From Monoplex corrugatus (lineage: Eukaryota > Mollusca > Gastropoda > Littorinimorpha > Ranellidae), in contig CM060307.1 in NCBI GenBank assembly GCA_030674185.1, forward strand, positions 44,623,181 through 44,687,180: a stretch of DNA of 64,000 bases. The letters run 5' to 3'. The position numbers and the translations under genes were made by a program. Of the stretch, positions 44,640 to 57,181 are shown piece by piece. The notes below the pieces were generated by a model, which ran no database searches, had not been told where the DNA came from, and saw only the letters and a program-made list of their open reading frames with translations. Positions within the stretch are counted from its first letter, which is position 1; every line of letters starts with the position of its first letter.

Positions 44640-44805
44640 TCTCCTTTGTTGTCTTTCGTTTACGCTTGACAAAGGCCAGTTCGTCGAAGATTTTCGCCTC
44701 TCTTGTCTTTTTAAATTAAATACACGTTCTGGTTCTGTTTTCATGTTTTTCTTGTTCCTTTTTGCTTGAATGCAGGCGACCGCAATTGTTTTGGATAATT
44801 TTGCC
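44640..44805 (+). mobile_element. Dispersed retroposon-like repeat, member 2
   Basis: ACGCTTGACAAAGGCCAGTT, TTCGCCTCTCTTGTC, TTAAATACACGTTCTGG, TTTCATGTTTTTCTTG and GCTTGAATGCAGGCGACCGC follow the order of the members at 22700 and 50430. The last block is also seen at 23655-23715. No reading frame. Confidence 0.65.
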
Positions 44806-45345
44806 CTCTTATCTTTTGTAACACTGGCGACACTTGATTACATAAATTGCCTTCACAATGAAGAGAATTTGCCACTGTCTTACATGTGCAATGTTTGTAA
44901 GCTTGCACTGAATGTTTTTAAAATAATTTTTTTTCTTGTTTTCTGTGTTTTTGTCCTCAAAGTATGAAAGCATGTGGACGGCTGTAATGTGTGATGGATA
45001 TGGTGAGGAATCAAGTGAATGCTTCCACATTCTGCTTTCTCCCACAGACACAGTGGATTTTTTTCATGATTGGATAAATGCATTATGCGCTTAAGCTTAT
45101 GATATCAAGGATAGGATTATGTGTGTTTAATATCTGGACGCACTGAACAAAATGCTTTGTTCGCTGTAACGTCCGTAACACCATTGTAATTATGAATCCA
45201 AGTGCATTTCAGAATAAAACAAGAAGAACAGTTATCTTTTTATATATAAATTTCAACTGTCAACGTCAAACTCTTTAAAAAAACAACAACAACAACAAAC
45301 AAACAGAACACACATCTAAAGAAGAGAAGACGAGAGAAGAGAGAA

Positions 45346-45385
<40 letters not shown>

Positions 45386-47162
45386 AGGAGAGAGAGAGAA
45401 AGAGAATGTAAGATGATTAGTGATTTTTAGGTCTCGGTTTGTGGGCCCGTTTGTAGTGGCGAACTTTTGGCACATGCTCAAATCTCTTCAGAAAAGTTCC
45501 TCCGTAAGGCATTTTTGAAAACTCGGCTCTCGCACGAGGACTGAAAGAACCAAGCAGACAACAAACTCCAAATTCACTTCACACTGTCCCTTTTATTTGT
45601 TCTTGGAAAAAGCAGGAAGGAGACAGTGCTGTGGAGGTTACACACAGTTCACACATTCAATACTCATTCGCGGCATACCTTTAAAGGTTTAGTTTTTTTT
45701 TTTTACTAAGGTGCATATTGTGCAATGAGCCACTCGGTATCAAACATCTTCTCATTCAATACTTAGACTTGAACGATGTGAGAGTGAAGTAATATGCAGC
45801 AGACTCCTCTTTGGAAACGTTCCTCCAGGCGCCATTTTCAAATTCTTACAAAAGACCAATATGTTTCATGTTGTATGATCATATGTAAGTCCAGGGGAAG
45901 TATGTTGAAATGCATTTTAAAGTAGACTTGAAACTCTAATCATGTGCTTGGCTTTTAACTGTTGGCTTTTTGATTAGACATGAAGGTGGTTTTAACGTGT
46001 GATAGTCCCGATATGGCTTTAGCAGTTGGTAGGCTATGATTTGATTTGATTTCTCTTGCATCTGCCATGTCCGTCAATGGCATCGAAATCCTATTCTTGT
46101 CACCATATAGTAACCTAGGTGACACATTCAGTCAGCCACTCTTCATATTTCCAACATTTCGAGATAGGTTTATCAAGAACATAGAGAAACGTAGTGCTAT
46201 TCCGAATAGTATTCGTCATTACCTTTCCACTGATCCCACTAACAAAACGAAACAAAACAAAACAGAAAAAGCTAATTCTGTTCTGTTTCGATTTTGCCCA
46301 TTCTTTCGGATTATCTTATCCATAGACTCCAGAAAGTTCAAAACAGTGTTGATATGCTAGTTTTCAAATCCCCCAGTTAGGAGCATTTATCTCCTCTCAA
46401 GTCAATGCGTTAGCTTCCTGTTCAATCTAACAGTAAGCTTCACATTTGTATGTGGAAAAGATCTTCAATATCTTTCTGACATTCTTGACATCTACACTCC
46501 ATGCAAAAAGCTTCACTCCTCTTCTCATTCCTAAGTATTTTGTATTCCAGTTTTCAAAGCAGACTCTTTTGGTGATGGATCTGATAATCCAGTGGATAAG
46601 ACGCTGCACTCAGAAGGTCTTTGTTCGGTTCTGCCTGGATACCTCCAGTTAAGTAGGTAAAAGGTGGAGATATTACCGATCTCACAAAGTGCACACACAT
46701 GAAACATCAAATACACACATTAAGCCCTGTTAATTATGTCAGTGTCTGGTGACTTCTGGAAACTTGAAAATGCCCAGCAAGCACATCCACCAAAAACGGA
46801 GTATGCAGACTGTGCAGCATTATACCGCCTGCATAATGTGACTTAAAATGTGCATATACTATATGAGAATTTGAGAAAAATCGGAATGCAAAAAAACAAA
46901 ACAAAAACAAAACAAAACAACAACAAAACAAAAAACAAACAAACAAACAAAAAACAACCAACCAATCAACAAACTAACGAACGAACGAACGAACGAACGA
47001 GCTAACGAACTAACTAATTAACTAACTAATGATAGAAAAATCTGTGGCTAGCGTCAGTCTAATTGTATGGAATGAACTCCTTGCACATATTAGACGTTCT
47101 GCATGCCATTTCTTTCATGTCTACTCTTAAGAATGATATTTTTAGACTGTAATCTTTCTGTG

Positions 47163-47199
<37 letters not shown>

Positions 47200-47245
47200 G
47201 GGAGTGAGTGCGCACCCGCGTGTGTGTGTGAGGGAGGGAGGGAGG

Positions 47246-47284
<39 letters not shown>

Positions 47285-48157
47285 TACTCATTGCTGTGTA
47301 TTTTTTACTTAAAGGCGTACTGTTTGCTTATTCATACATGCTTCTATCCCACATCTCTCTCCCTCCCTCTCTCTCAGAGGGCACTTTAACAGGCAGGCAA
47401 TAATATTTAAAAGATTAGGAACAGATGATTGAATCGCACTAGGAGAAAAAAAAGCGAAATAAGCCTTTGTTTGACAGGTTGAATGTGAATGAAAAACATC
47501 ATTAATATTGATTGACTATTGATGGTTGAACAACAGCAGAGATCGAAGAGATCTACCGATGCGGAGATCTATAGACAGGATCAGCTTCGGCAGGGATTGG
47601 AGATTGTTGCCTCACACTTCCTTGACTCGTGTCTTTGTTTTGCTGGAGTGGTCCTGTTGGTAATGTTCACTCGCAAATCTTGTGGGAAATGTATTTATCA
47701 TGTTGCGGGATCAACATTTTAATTTTTAAGAATTATTTAGTCCGTCTTTTGGTCTGTGTCAGAACTGTTTTCAAGTAACTTGTCAGCAAGGATTTCTAAG
47801 CATATTTTGACCAAATTGGTCCCCTATATTCAACCGAGTGCACTCTAGAATTACAAAGTGCACAATGTGAAACAAAGCATGGTCCAATATTTGGGTTGCC
47901 ATGAAAACAACAACAAACAAACAAACAAAAACACGCTGTCTTGACAATTTATTAAATGGTGTATAAGCAAGCAGTTTGAGTGATTATTGATAGGTATGGT
48001 GCACTTGGAACACTAGCTTGATCATCACGAGCACTTTTTCAACAGTTTTCAGTATTGCGTAAGGTTGGTTATACATTTCATCAATCATTGTGAGAGCTCA
48101 TCGGGTTCCATTTGATTCTCTGTGCATTTGGCTGTTTTTGTTGTTGTTATTATAATT
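44806..48157. other. Low-copy AT-rich sequence with small arrays
   Basis: (GA)n at 45345-45412, AACA/ACGA tetranucleotides at 46890-47000, (TG)n at 47165-47196 and (GAGG)/(GA)n at 47230-47281. At 46120-46230 a plus-strand stretch (PLFIFPTFRDRFIKNIEK) faintly resembles the end of a LINE RT, with low confidence. No other coding evidence. Confidence 0.4.
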
Positions 48158-48330
48158 ACAATATTTTATATAGCGCAAAATCTTGATAAAATCAAATCTA
48201 AGCGCTGAAACAGACACACACGCACGCACGCACGCACACACACACACACGCATGGCTATAAATGGGGAGAAAGAATAAAAGCAATGGAAAATTATAAAGA
48301 GCATATTATAATTATAAAGATCGAAAGAAG
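48158..48330 (-). mobile_element. CR1/L2-type LINE 3' terminus (copy 3)
   Basis: In minus orientation it contains the same TTTATAGCCATGCGTGTG, an ACGC/AC array and AGCGCTTAGATTTGATTTTA, ending GCGCTATATAAAATATTG, as at 950-1150. Only about 170 bp remain, nearly all 3' UTR. Confidence 0.9.
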
Positions 48331-50429
48331 AGTCCATCATTATTAGATACATTCCATGTTAAAAGCTATGGAATTGTTTTACAATTTTTGTCCAGACAGA
48401 AACGCGTTTTTTCTCTTCATTTTTCTTTTCTTTCTTTCTTCTACTTTTTTCCTACCTCATGTTTTCTCATAAAATCACCCTTTCCGTTTCCGGAAGTTAT
48501 CACTTCGCCCAGCTCAATAATAGCATTAAATGGTCTATCCTACTGCCGTTATTTGCATAGGTATGAATACTACATTTTACTGTTGACAATTTTCACATTT
48601 TCAAATCAGGTTAAAAAAATGATGGGGATATGAAATGCCTAAGTGCACAAACTTGCGTCGTGTTTCAATGATAACGACAGTAAACACAAAAAACGAAAAT
48701 TCCAAAACCAAGCATATAAACTAAGGACAGAAACACCAGCAGTGCTTTACCAACCTATCACCCCCGGAACACAGCAATGGAATATACTTGCGTTCCGAAG
48801 CATCTCTGTCACGAATTGAACCCGACGCTGCTGGCTTAGCAACGGATTGTTGTGATATTATTAGACTCAGTTAGAGTCGGTGTTGTGGAAATCCGTTTAT
48901 TCGTTGGAGAATGGTATGTTACTATGAGTATGTTTTTTACATCTTGTGATAGGAAAAGTCAAATGAATCGATTGAGAATGAACTTGACTTTCTTTGTTTA
49001 GCGATAGATCTATGCTCGCATAACTGATTAGCTTTGTAGCCTATTGATGTATTGTATGCTGTGCAGTATGAGTGTGCGAAATGGAAATCGTGAGGAGAGG
49101 CGTAGATCTAGACCACTAGATAATCTGAAGGCTGGATAGAGTACCAGTATAAAAGGGCACCCCTTTTCCCGATACGTTATTTGTGTGTGCATTGGAAAGC
49201 GTCGAGGGTCAAAACCAACTATTAAACGCCCAAGATAACGATTTTAATTTGCGATTTCCCAAATTCTTTAAAATTCGATGAATAGGCCTAGGCCCTAATA
49301 TAGCATGTTATGAATCAGATCTGTAGGCCTATGGCCTAAAAAAACAAAAAACAAGCATGCGCATGTTGTGCAAAATTAAACAAGTTTTAAGGCTAACATT
49401 AGTAACAACGGAACTAGAGAATGTGAGAAGCCAGGGCTCTTCTCTTTCACTTTGTCAGTTTGTGTCCGTGTCGTAGGCTAACTGCTTTCGATCATCGAAC
49501 CTTTTCATCGGAGTAATTCAGATCTAGCGCAGGACCCATCCAGACCTAGCTAGCGCAGGTAGCCTATACTATGACTATACAGCGACTGATCGCTAGCTAA
49601 GGGGGAAAAACCGCGCTTGCTCACACACAAGAATTAGAAACCCCAAAGGACCTACCCTAATAATTCTGCCGGACCATCGTAAGCCTGTTTAAAGCTATTC
49701 AGCTAGCCTATTGTGATTCGGCGTGCTTTTACTTAAAAACATTCTCATCGTAGCCTGTCATTTTGACAGTTGATGCTGAGCTAAAGATTTTAACGCGTGT
49801 TCGTAGTGCAGTATTGCCAGCCTATGTCATGTGTGAACTAGGCACTGAAATGAGCCTACGGATAATCAAATATACTTTAGGCCTAGGCCTAACGAATGTC
49901 ACGTTGATTACTAGGTTAGTGGGTAGGCCTAGGCCTACGTTCAGATTACATTGAACTTAGCCTAAATACGAATATGATGAATGAATCATCAAAAAAACTG
50001 GGCGTACGACAGACCTTGACTACGAGTGTAAGAAAATAAAAATAAAAATGAATGGGACTTGAAATAGCCAAACGGCTAGGCTAATGTCACATGTGTTATG
50101 TCCCTATTACTAAACAAAACTATGTGAGAAAACCGTCTCCGCGCAGTTGCGACGTTTTTGTCCAATGTTGGACCTTCCATTCAATGGTAATTTCTGTTTG
50201 TGACAATTTTTGTAGATTCTAGGTCTACTTACTAACTTAGGCCTAAGTAGCGATACCGAATCGGGGAAAAAAGCTTTATGATAGGCTAGTAGGCTATAAA
50301 CGGGTTTTCAATTGGTATTGACAAGTTGAGAATTTTTGAATTAAAAGTTTTTTTTAAGTTCAGAGTTGTGTGTGTGTTTAATATAGGCCTAAGGTGACAA
50401 CCGGGAAACAAAAACCGAATACTACCAGA
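48331..50429. other. Single-copy-like sequence, no gene identified
   Basis: No coding motif recognised. From about 49000 onward TA-flanked palindromes such as TAGGCCTA become very frequent (see 49030-53420). Confidence 0.5.
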
Positions 50430-50655
50430 AAGATCCAAAACAAGTTTGACTGCCCGCGCCCAAGCAAACACGAACCAGAAGAACAAGAAAACCAATGTAA
50501 GCGCGTATCCAACGAGACAAAACAAAACAAGCGCAAATTTTCGGCCAACTAGCCTTTGTCAAGCGCGAACGCATGGTCACAGACAGATCACAGACACCAA
50601 ACAATGGATAATAAAAACGGGACTAAAAACTTCCCTGCCGCCTCCTCGTCCAGTG
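50430..50655 (-). mobile_element. Dispersed retroposon-like repeat, member 3
   Basis: In minus orientation: CCCACTGGACGAGGAGG, GCAGGGAAGTTTTTAGTC, TTTGGTGTCTGTGATC, CGCGCTTGACAAAGGCTAGT, CGAAAATTTGCGCTTG and GTGTTTGCTTGGGCGCGGGC. This is the fullest member of the family. No coding potential. Blocks at 56040-56140 and 61740-61840 (GGGAAGTTAATTGAGC, TGTTCTTGTTTTTTGG) may be diverged members within an intron. Confidence 0.65.
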
Positions 50656-51683
50656 GGTAAGAAATGGAATTAGTTTTTACAATTTTGCGTACAAGATTAG
50701 GCCTAGGGGCCTACTGAATAATTTATTTTTACGAGTTGATGAAAATGGCAGGGGCCTACACTAAGTAGGTAGGCTATGTAACAAAATGCACTAAGAAGGT
50801 AGCCTATGTTACACTTCTTCATTAGGCTATCTAAAATTGTATAATTAACATTACTGAAGAGGAGGGAGGGGGGGAGCTTTACAGTGGTAAGAGTTTTCAT
50901 TCTGTTGACTGAAATGATAAAAAGATTGTGGCCCTTTTTTTGACATGGCTGGCATAGCAGAAACTGATCAATAAACATTTTGTGAATATAAAGTGACGAA
51001 ACTTTGGAAAAACTGAACCAAGAACCAAAAACCGAACATCACCAGAAAAGTCTTCACAAGCACAAGACAAAAGTATTTACATAATTTAGGCTACGAGTAG
51101 ATGAAACCGTGCACTAATTAGGCCTAGCCTACTGATAATTAATCGGACAAGTTTTTAAGAAAAACTACATTAGGCCTATTTACGAGTTGATGAAACTGCA
51201 CTAGATCTAATTACTGATAATTAATCAAACGAGCTTTTAAGAAAAACATGAAAGTATTAAAATCATTAGGCCTAAGCGTAATAATGTAGCCTAGCTAGAT
51301 CTAGGCCTAACTGAAAAATTATGGCGTTTCATTTGCCATAGGCCTAGATCTATACAGACACCAGGTAGGCTATTAGTCCTACTCCTCATGAAAAAACAAT
51401 GATAATCATGATAGTTTAGGTAATTAGCCCCTTAATCACTTAAACTAGCTTTAAAAATAACTAAAACCCCTGTAATTTCTGTAGTAGCTGTAACTGACAT
51501 GATTAGCTGCACGCAGTCTCCAGGTATTAGAAATTCTGATGTTAGTCAAAAGAGCTTTGGTAATTAAACCAATAACCTAATCAATGAATTTACTAAGCTT
51601 AACAACAATAGGCCCCTATACAACAGTCCTCAAAACCATTTCAACTTCCATCAAGTTGGAATTCTGACTTGAAATTTGCCAGT

Positions 51684-52651
51684 GGCATTATCGTAACGGT
51701 TGTTTTTAATCCAGAAATCAACATGACAAGCTTTAAAAAAGCAACCACCACACAACCCTGAAACCACTTGTAACGAAAAACTAGGCCTATAGTTTTATTA
51801 ATTAGCCCAGTAATAGGGTAGATTAGTTAGGCTACATTAAAGAACTAAAGATAAACCCTGCACGAGTTTTTATTAAATCAGTAAAACTTGATAGGCCTAC
51901 CTGGAATTCTGTCTGTAGTAGTCTAATGTCAAACGCAATCCAGGTTTTAACCATAAAAAATTTAGGCCTATGATTAGCTACAATTGTTTCGGTAATTGAT
52001 CCAGTGATTGAATTAATTTGAACGGGCACAAAACGTAGGGCCTACTCCTTAAAACCATTTTAACTTCCACCTTCGTTGGAATTCTGTTTTATAATTTACC
52101 ACATGCAGACTGCAGATATTACTCGGTAGTCTACCTGTGGAGGTTATGGCATTATAGAATATGGTATTAATCACAAGATCTAAGATTTCTTTCTTAACCT
52201 TGTTTAAAGATAACATTTAGCTAGTTAGGCCTAATTAGTGTGTCGATAATTCATTCTTTTTTTGATACGAGTTTGTATGATAAAGCGAGAATTCCAAGAA
52301 CTGAAGTCTTGTGTGTGGTAAAGTTGAACCAAGAATTCCAATAATTGGGAAATTATATTTGTTTAGCACTCTCTGCTACGTGTGGTAAAGTTGAACCAAG
52401 AATTCCAATAATTGGGAAATTAGGCTATATTTGTTTAGCACTCTGCTACGTGTTTTTACATGTCTAAAGGAAATAAATTACTTGATGAATCGCCGTATTA
52501 AAACAGTTTTCATATCTGCAGTCTGAATGTGGCAAATACAAGCAAGAATCCCAGCTACAGTGGAAGTAAAACTGGTTTCAGGGTTGTGTGGTGGTTTTTT
52601 AAAGCTTGTCATGTTGATTTCTGGATTCAAAACAACCGTTACGATAATGAC
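51684..52651. repeat. Inverted repeat with about 90-bp arms
   Basis: 51684-51772 and 52563-52651 are reverse complements with few mismatches (TATCGTAACGGTTGTTTT, AATCCAGAAATCAACATGAC, CACCACACAACCCTGAAACC). The roughly 790-bp interior has no gene. Direct partial repeats within it (AACTTCCA and GTTGGAATTCTG at 51643-51668 and 52063-52086) suggest internal duplication. The right arm abuts the RTE 3' fragment. Confidence 0.8.
52314..52449. repeat. 67-bp tandem duplication with an internal indel
   Basis: Units at 52314-52380 and 52381-52449 begin TGTGGTAAAGTTGAACCAAG. The second has GGCTA inserted after TTA (making TAGGCTA at 52421-52427) and lacks one CT. Otherwise they match. Confidence 0.92.
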
Positions 52652-52654
52652 ATT

Positions 52655-52882
52655 AATAAAGATTAGGAAAAGACGAGCAACGTTTAGGCCTACAGAACAC
52701 TTTGAGACGAGAGAAATGGAGCACATAGTCACAACAGGAAAGCTGGTGGGGAAAAGAGCGGAGAAAATATTGGACGGATTTGCGGAGTGGATAAGACAGA
52801 GAGGGTGGGAGATGGTACTTGCAGCGACAAAAGATTTGTGTAGGGCCATGATCGCCAACGCCATACGGCAGAGCACATGATG
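52655..52882 (+). mobile_element. RTE-like LINE 3' fragment, diverged
   Basis: Encodes IKIRKRRATF, a changed segment including TAGGCCTA, then EHIVTTGKLVGKRA, EKILDGFAEWIRQRGWEMVL and AMIANAIRQST with TGA and a short GATGG tail. A block present in other copies (proline/arginine stretch) is deleted. Confidence 0.88.
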
Positions 52883-53680
52883 GTTTTACGAGTAATAACC
52901 GGTGTGCGACAAAGTCGGTGGTGCAAGCTTTTCGGCCCAAGCCGGCATGGAAAACGTTCTTTGTTTCGTTCTCTTGCTTGCGACACATAACAAATAGAAG
53001 AGGCGATCGTTATGTTTTGTGTACTTTGACAACCAGATGGAACGTGCGCAAACATGGGAGTTAACTCTAATAACGTTTAGACGAAAAGATTGCAAAGGTT
53101 GCGTTCCATTCATCACTGGTGCCAAAGTGCTGAGATTCGACTGTTATGATTTTGCATCCATCCTTTCCTTGAATGAAAAATCGAACCACACTTGTAGTAA
53201 ATAAGCAAATTTCAGCATTTTAATCGATAAGCTGAGAAACATTCAAAGTTGGGGGGAAAACAGGATGCGACAACACACAAAAAAAAGGGGGGGGGGGGGT
53301 TTAAACATTTTACATAGCCTAAAATTTAGGTATGTGACAAAATTTTTCATTTTTTGAAAATATATAAATGTTACCACTGAAAAGAAAAAGTAGCTTTACA
53401 ACGGTAGGCCTATAAAAAGCATTTTGAATATAAAAAAAAGTTTGCAAATTCACGTATGTGCACTTGTCATAATTTTACTTTTTGCAATCCACACTATATT
53501 CCCCCACTTCATTTTATTTAATAAACCCTGTGCCCTTCTGGAAACATGATAGGCCCTACATTTATTTAGTTTACAAACGTGCTGAAGCAAAGTGTTGTTT
53601 AGTGTCACATGTGGGAGATTCAGACGACGGCCTTTTCCACTTGCCAGAAAACAGTTCCATTTGAGGAACTGATCATTTTC

Positions 53681-53929
53681 TGCAATAAACGAGCAAAACG
53701 CTACTCTGATTTATTCTTCAGTCTGATGCACACACCAACACCCACTCTAACGTGTTCCGTGCATATCTAAAGACTATAGCAGTTCGGTAGTCTTCTATTA
53801 GTTCTGATCTTCACGAACGTACAACCAGCTGTTATCCATTTGTTTATTGTCGTTACCAACATACTGCGCATGTCCAAACACTTTACGTCATAGGAAATAA
53901 AAGACGTCACAGTTTTGTCTGCTAATACA
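53681..53929 (-). repeat. gypsy-3 3' LTR
   Basis: 249 bp with TG...CA termini. In sense orientation it starts TGTATTAGCAGACAAAAC directly after a polypurine tract and ends TTTATTGCA; AATAAA lies near 53709. No second LTR occurs in the window. Confidence 0.75.
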
Positions 53930-53944
53930 TCTCCCTCTTTCAAA
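53930..53944 (-). promoter_or_regulatory. gypsy-3 polypurine tract
   Basis: TTTGAAAGAGGGAGA on the minus strand, abutting the LTR start. It closely resembles the gypsy-2 tract. Confidence 0.8.
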
Positions 53945-54233
53945 TGGATTATTATTATAATTATGTTAATTTCTTGTGTACGCAATCAACTATTGTCTTC
54001 TGTGCTTGAAGTAAGCAAGTTTACACTTTTATAATTATTACTACTTGTTCAAAATCGAAAACGAACTCATTATTTTAGAACTATCCATGTCAATTCATCA
54101 CCGTGAAACTTCAGGCACAGAATGTTCGATAACATTAAACATGAAACTAAATCTAACTTCAACTTGTAAGTATAATCAAATTAGCGCAAAACACAATGTG
54201 ATGTATCATGGTTTGACTTTTCTTTCACGGCCA

Positions 54234-54775
54234 TCACACATAGTCTTTGAAACTGGGTGTTTTGATTATTCTTCCACGTCTGGTCGTCTTCGTTGGAGTA
54301 GTACGATGACTGGAGTTTTCTTGAGGTTGATCTAGGCCTTCCTCTTGTTGTTCATCCTGGGCATCTGCTTGCGAGGATCGTTCGGAATGGATTGTGGGAC
54401 TTGCTGTCTGACTCGTGTAGCCAGATGACACAGATCTTGTTCTTGATGGAGTTGCAGACCCATCATTGTCTTGTTCAAAAGGACGAAAGACAATGCACTT
54501 CTTGCTGATTCCACTATCAGTTTGGGTCAAATGCAAACACAAGTGCTTCCTGTTCCTTCTGTACTTGTTTCCTGATTTAGTTTGCACTATGTAGGAACGT
54601 GGTGCAACTTCTTCCAAAACTAGCTCATGATCAAGTTTCTGCAAGACTGTATCACCTGGGTGAATCTCTGGAAGGTTTCTAGCCCCATGGCGTCTATCAA
54701 AGTATTATTTGCCCTATTTGCTTTTGCATCTTTTTCTTTCAACTTCTTCTGGTTGACTAATTTAGGCTTCAAGTA
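54234..54775 (-). pseudogene. gypsy-3 pol C-terminal end
   Basis: From 54775: LKPKLVNQKKLKEKDAKA, a TAA, then YFDRRHGARNLPEIHPGDTV and the GPY/F-like module PRSYIVQTKSGNKYRRNRKH, followed by a serine/glutamine-rich tail closing GRIIKTPSFKDYV at 54234. This is the end of a Ty3/gypsy integrase. The upstream part is cut at about 54775, exactly where the inverted repeat of the next structure starts. 53945-54233 between pol and the polypurine tract has no gene. Confidence 0.85.
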
Positions 54776-55796
54776 GGTATTCCAAAGTGATTTTCAAATT
54801 TGAACTTATCTGTATAAAAATCAGCTGGGAAAATAGAGATTTTCATTCTGAACACGTACATACTTTATTTTTTAATGTGGGATAAAAAATAAATTTTTTA
54901 TGATTTTTTCCTTTCTTTTTGACACTGAAATGAATCATATATGATAAACATATTAAGGAATTTAACCCTAATTTTTTCCAGCTTCATCTGAAAGCTGGTT
55001 GAAAAGATATCAGATGTCAAAAATGCGAAATATGCCGATTTGTCACAGTGAAAAAAATGGCGAATTTTACACATATTTGGTGCACCATAACTTTTTTCAC
55101 TTTAAAGTTACAAAAATGGTTTTGATATCAAATTGCTCAGCATGACAAACTCTTTCAATGTAAAACAACCCCAGACATCTGTATGTTTAATCAAACCATA
55201 TTTGGGTAAGGATAAAATACCTATTTTGAAAAAAATGTGTATTTTAGCTTTTTGCAAGACTCCGTAACTTCTGTCACATTCATCCTACTGCAAAGTACCA
55301 TATACCAAAATGATCAGTTTTTATGATCTGTCAGTATAACAAACAAGACATTAGGTTTCAATCTTTCTGTAAACAAAAATCAGATGACAAAATTATAACA
55401 AATGTCAGCTGATAATAGTAACAAATAATGCGTTTTGTTTACATATCGAATCAAACAAGACATGTACATCAACAACATTCATTCAAAGAAGTCATCTTCA
55501 TAGTTTTTACATGCCAATTTGTTGTTTTTTTTTATCATTAAACAACAATTAAAACATGTCTTGACCTTTAACTGTTCCTTAACTGTGTGTAGAACATTAT
55601 CAAAAGCTTCCACATCATTGTCTTGACCTTTCACTGTTGCTTAATCACAGTAGATAACTGTCCTGGCCTTCAACTTAAACTGGAAGCACAAAAGATAGAA
55701 ATCATCTCTTTTTACAAAAAACATGTTGTAATGAAACGTAAAAAAATACTTGTCAGTGTCTATGATCAGTGATTCCCCTTCACAAGTGACAGGAAA

Positions 55797-56459
55797 TTAA
55801 AACATGTTAAGATGCAGTTCATCATCATTGCTGTCAAAGTTGTCCAAAAGACTAGGTCTCCGCCCTCTGCCAGTCTTAAGAAATCGCTCCTTCATCCTCA
55901 TGAAGAGATCATCTGTGAGAAAAATAGTGTAGAGGGAAAGTATTAGTACATCTATCTGTTCTATCCTGTAGCGTAATGTGAAAATCCCATTTGTAGGGAC
56001 AAACAGGCCTATACATACAGAGCAAGAGGCAAATACTGACCAAAACAAAAACAAATCCAAAAAACAAGAACATAAAACATGCAGGAACACAAGGACTTTT
56101 GTACCCCTGCTCAATTAACTTCCCTGCCTGTCAAAGAGAGAAAGGATCAAGAGAGAGAGAGAGAGATTGGTGTGGAGCTGTAAGAAGCCTACCAGTATTA
56201 TTGTCAGCTTTGAAAATAAAATTATAATACCTTACCCTAACTCACAAAGCAGTGGGCAAAGTAAAATGTTCCATACATTTAGGCCTACTCAAATCAGCAC
56301 AACAAAATTTATCTCATAAACACTATAGGCCTAGTTAGGAAGGTTCATAGTGTCCAACCCATTAACCTGGTAGGCCTACTTTATTTTGTTTAAATATTAT
56401 TTTTGATGACAATAATAATGATAATAAATAGTAATGAATGATAGTAAACTAATAATGAA

Positions 56460-56490
<31 letters not shown>

Positions 56491-57181
56491 TGATAAATAA
56501 TAATGAATAATGATAGTAAAATAATAACAAAAATATGATAATATTAATAATAATAATAAACTTTTAAAGCTGTTGAACTAGATCTAGGTGATAATAATAT
56601 TGGGCTTAAAAATAATAGGATTGATAAACATGCAAATTTGTTTCAATGGTACCATTCAGGAAGTTTACACAAAGGCAGAAAAGAAAAAGGTGTAACATTG
56701 TGAAATTATTGAACGGCACTGAACCAGATCGAGTGAAGTCAAGGGAGGGCACTCGGCCGATTCGACTATCGATCGATCAAAGCGTTGGTCACGTGACCAC
56801 AATAAATCGCTAATCTCTCATTAACATCATTATAAATAAATATAATAAAGGCATGGATTATTAAAAAAATCTTTTGTAAACATTTTCCTTTAATCATATG
56901 CCCGATCTCACTCTCTGTAAAATTACCGCACCCCAAACCGTCACCTACCCCTACCTTCTAACATATTCATGATACTGTGGGTGCTGCAGCTGTGCGCTTT
57001 CCAAACAATTATATTCTAAAATCAGGAAAGAAAATGTCGAAAAGTAATAGTAAACAAACTGCAAGATATTTCACTTACCCTCTAGATAAGTTGGATCGCT
57101 TGATTCGTCGTGGCTGGAGCGGTCGACGTAAACTTCGACGTCCATGTGCTCGCCCGAACGATCTTCGCGCGTGTCCGCCAT
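55797..57181 (-). CDS. Two-exon small protein gene, 72 aa, function unknown
   Basis: Exon 1 is 57079-57181 (ATG at 57181, GCGCAATGG context) and ends in GAG G with donor GTAAGT. Exon 2 is 55797-55912, after a TTTTTCTCACAG acceptor, ending TAA. The phases match (one base plus two), giving a 72-residue product in two parts: an acidic N-terminus (MADTREDRSGEHMDVEVYVD) and a C-terminus with MRMKERFLKTGRGRRPSLLD and DDELHLNMF. No signal peptide, membrane segment or known domain is visible. The intron is 1.17 kb. The splice model is inferred. It could instead be the terminal exons of a larger transcript or a transposon-borne gene. The plus-strand frame opposite exon 1 (56977-57198) is a shadow. Confidence 0.5.

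Larger units (their letters stand above)
49030..53420. repeat. Cluster of TAGGCCTA and TAGGCTA/TAGCCTA motifs
   Basis: By eye about 20 exact TAGGCCTA and about 17 TAGGCTA or TAGCCTA in 4.4 kb, plus several TAGATCTA. Overlapping doublets (TAGGCCTAGGCCTA) occur at 49880 and 49924. They are scattered, not tandem, and sit in otherwise unrelated AT-rich sequence. Confidence 0.85.

Noticed and set aside
46046..46360. A 104-codon frame with a LINE-like end (PLFIFPTFRDRF)
   Set aside because: Similarity is too faint to call an element; mentioned only within the surrounding region.
55797..56114. A single-exon 105-codon reading of the small gene, including a hydrophobic N-terminal stretch
   Set aside because: The hydrophobic part lies upstream of a strong acceptor and overlaps repeat-derived intron sequence; the spliced model joins in phase to a better start.
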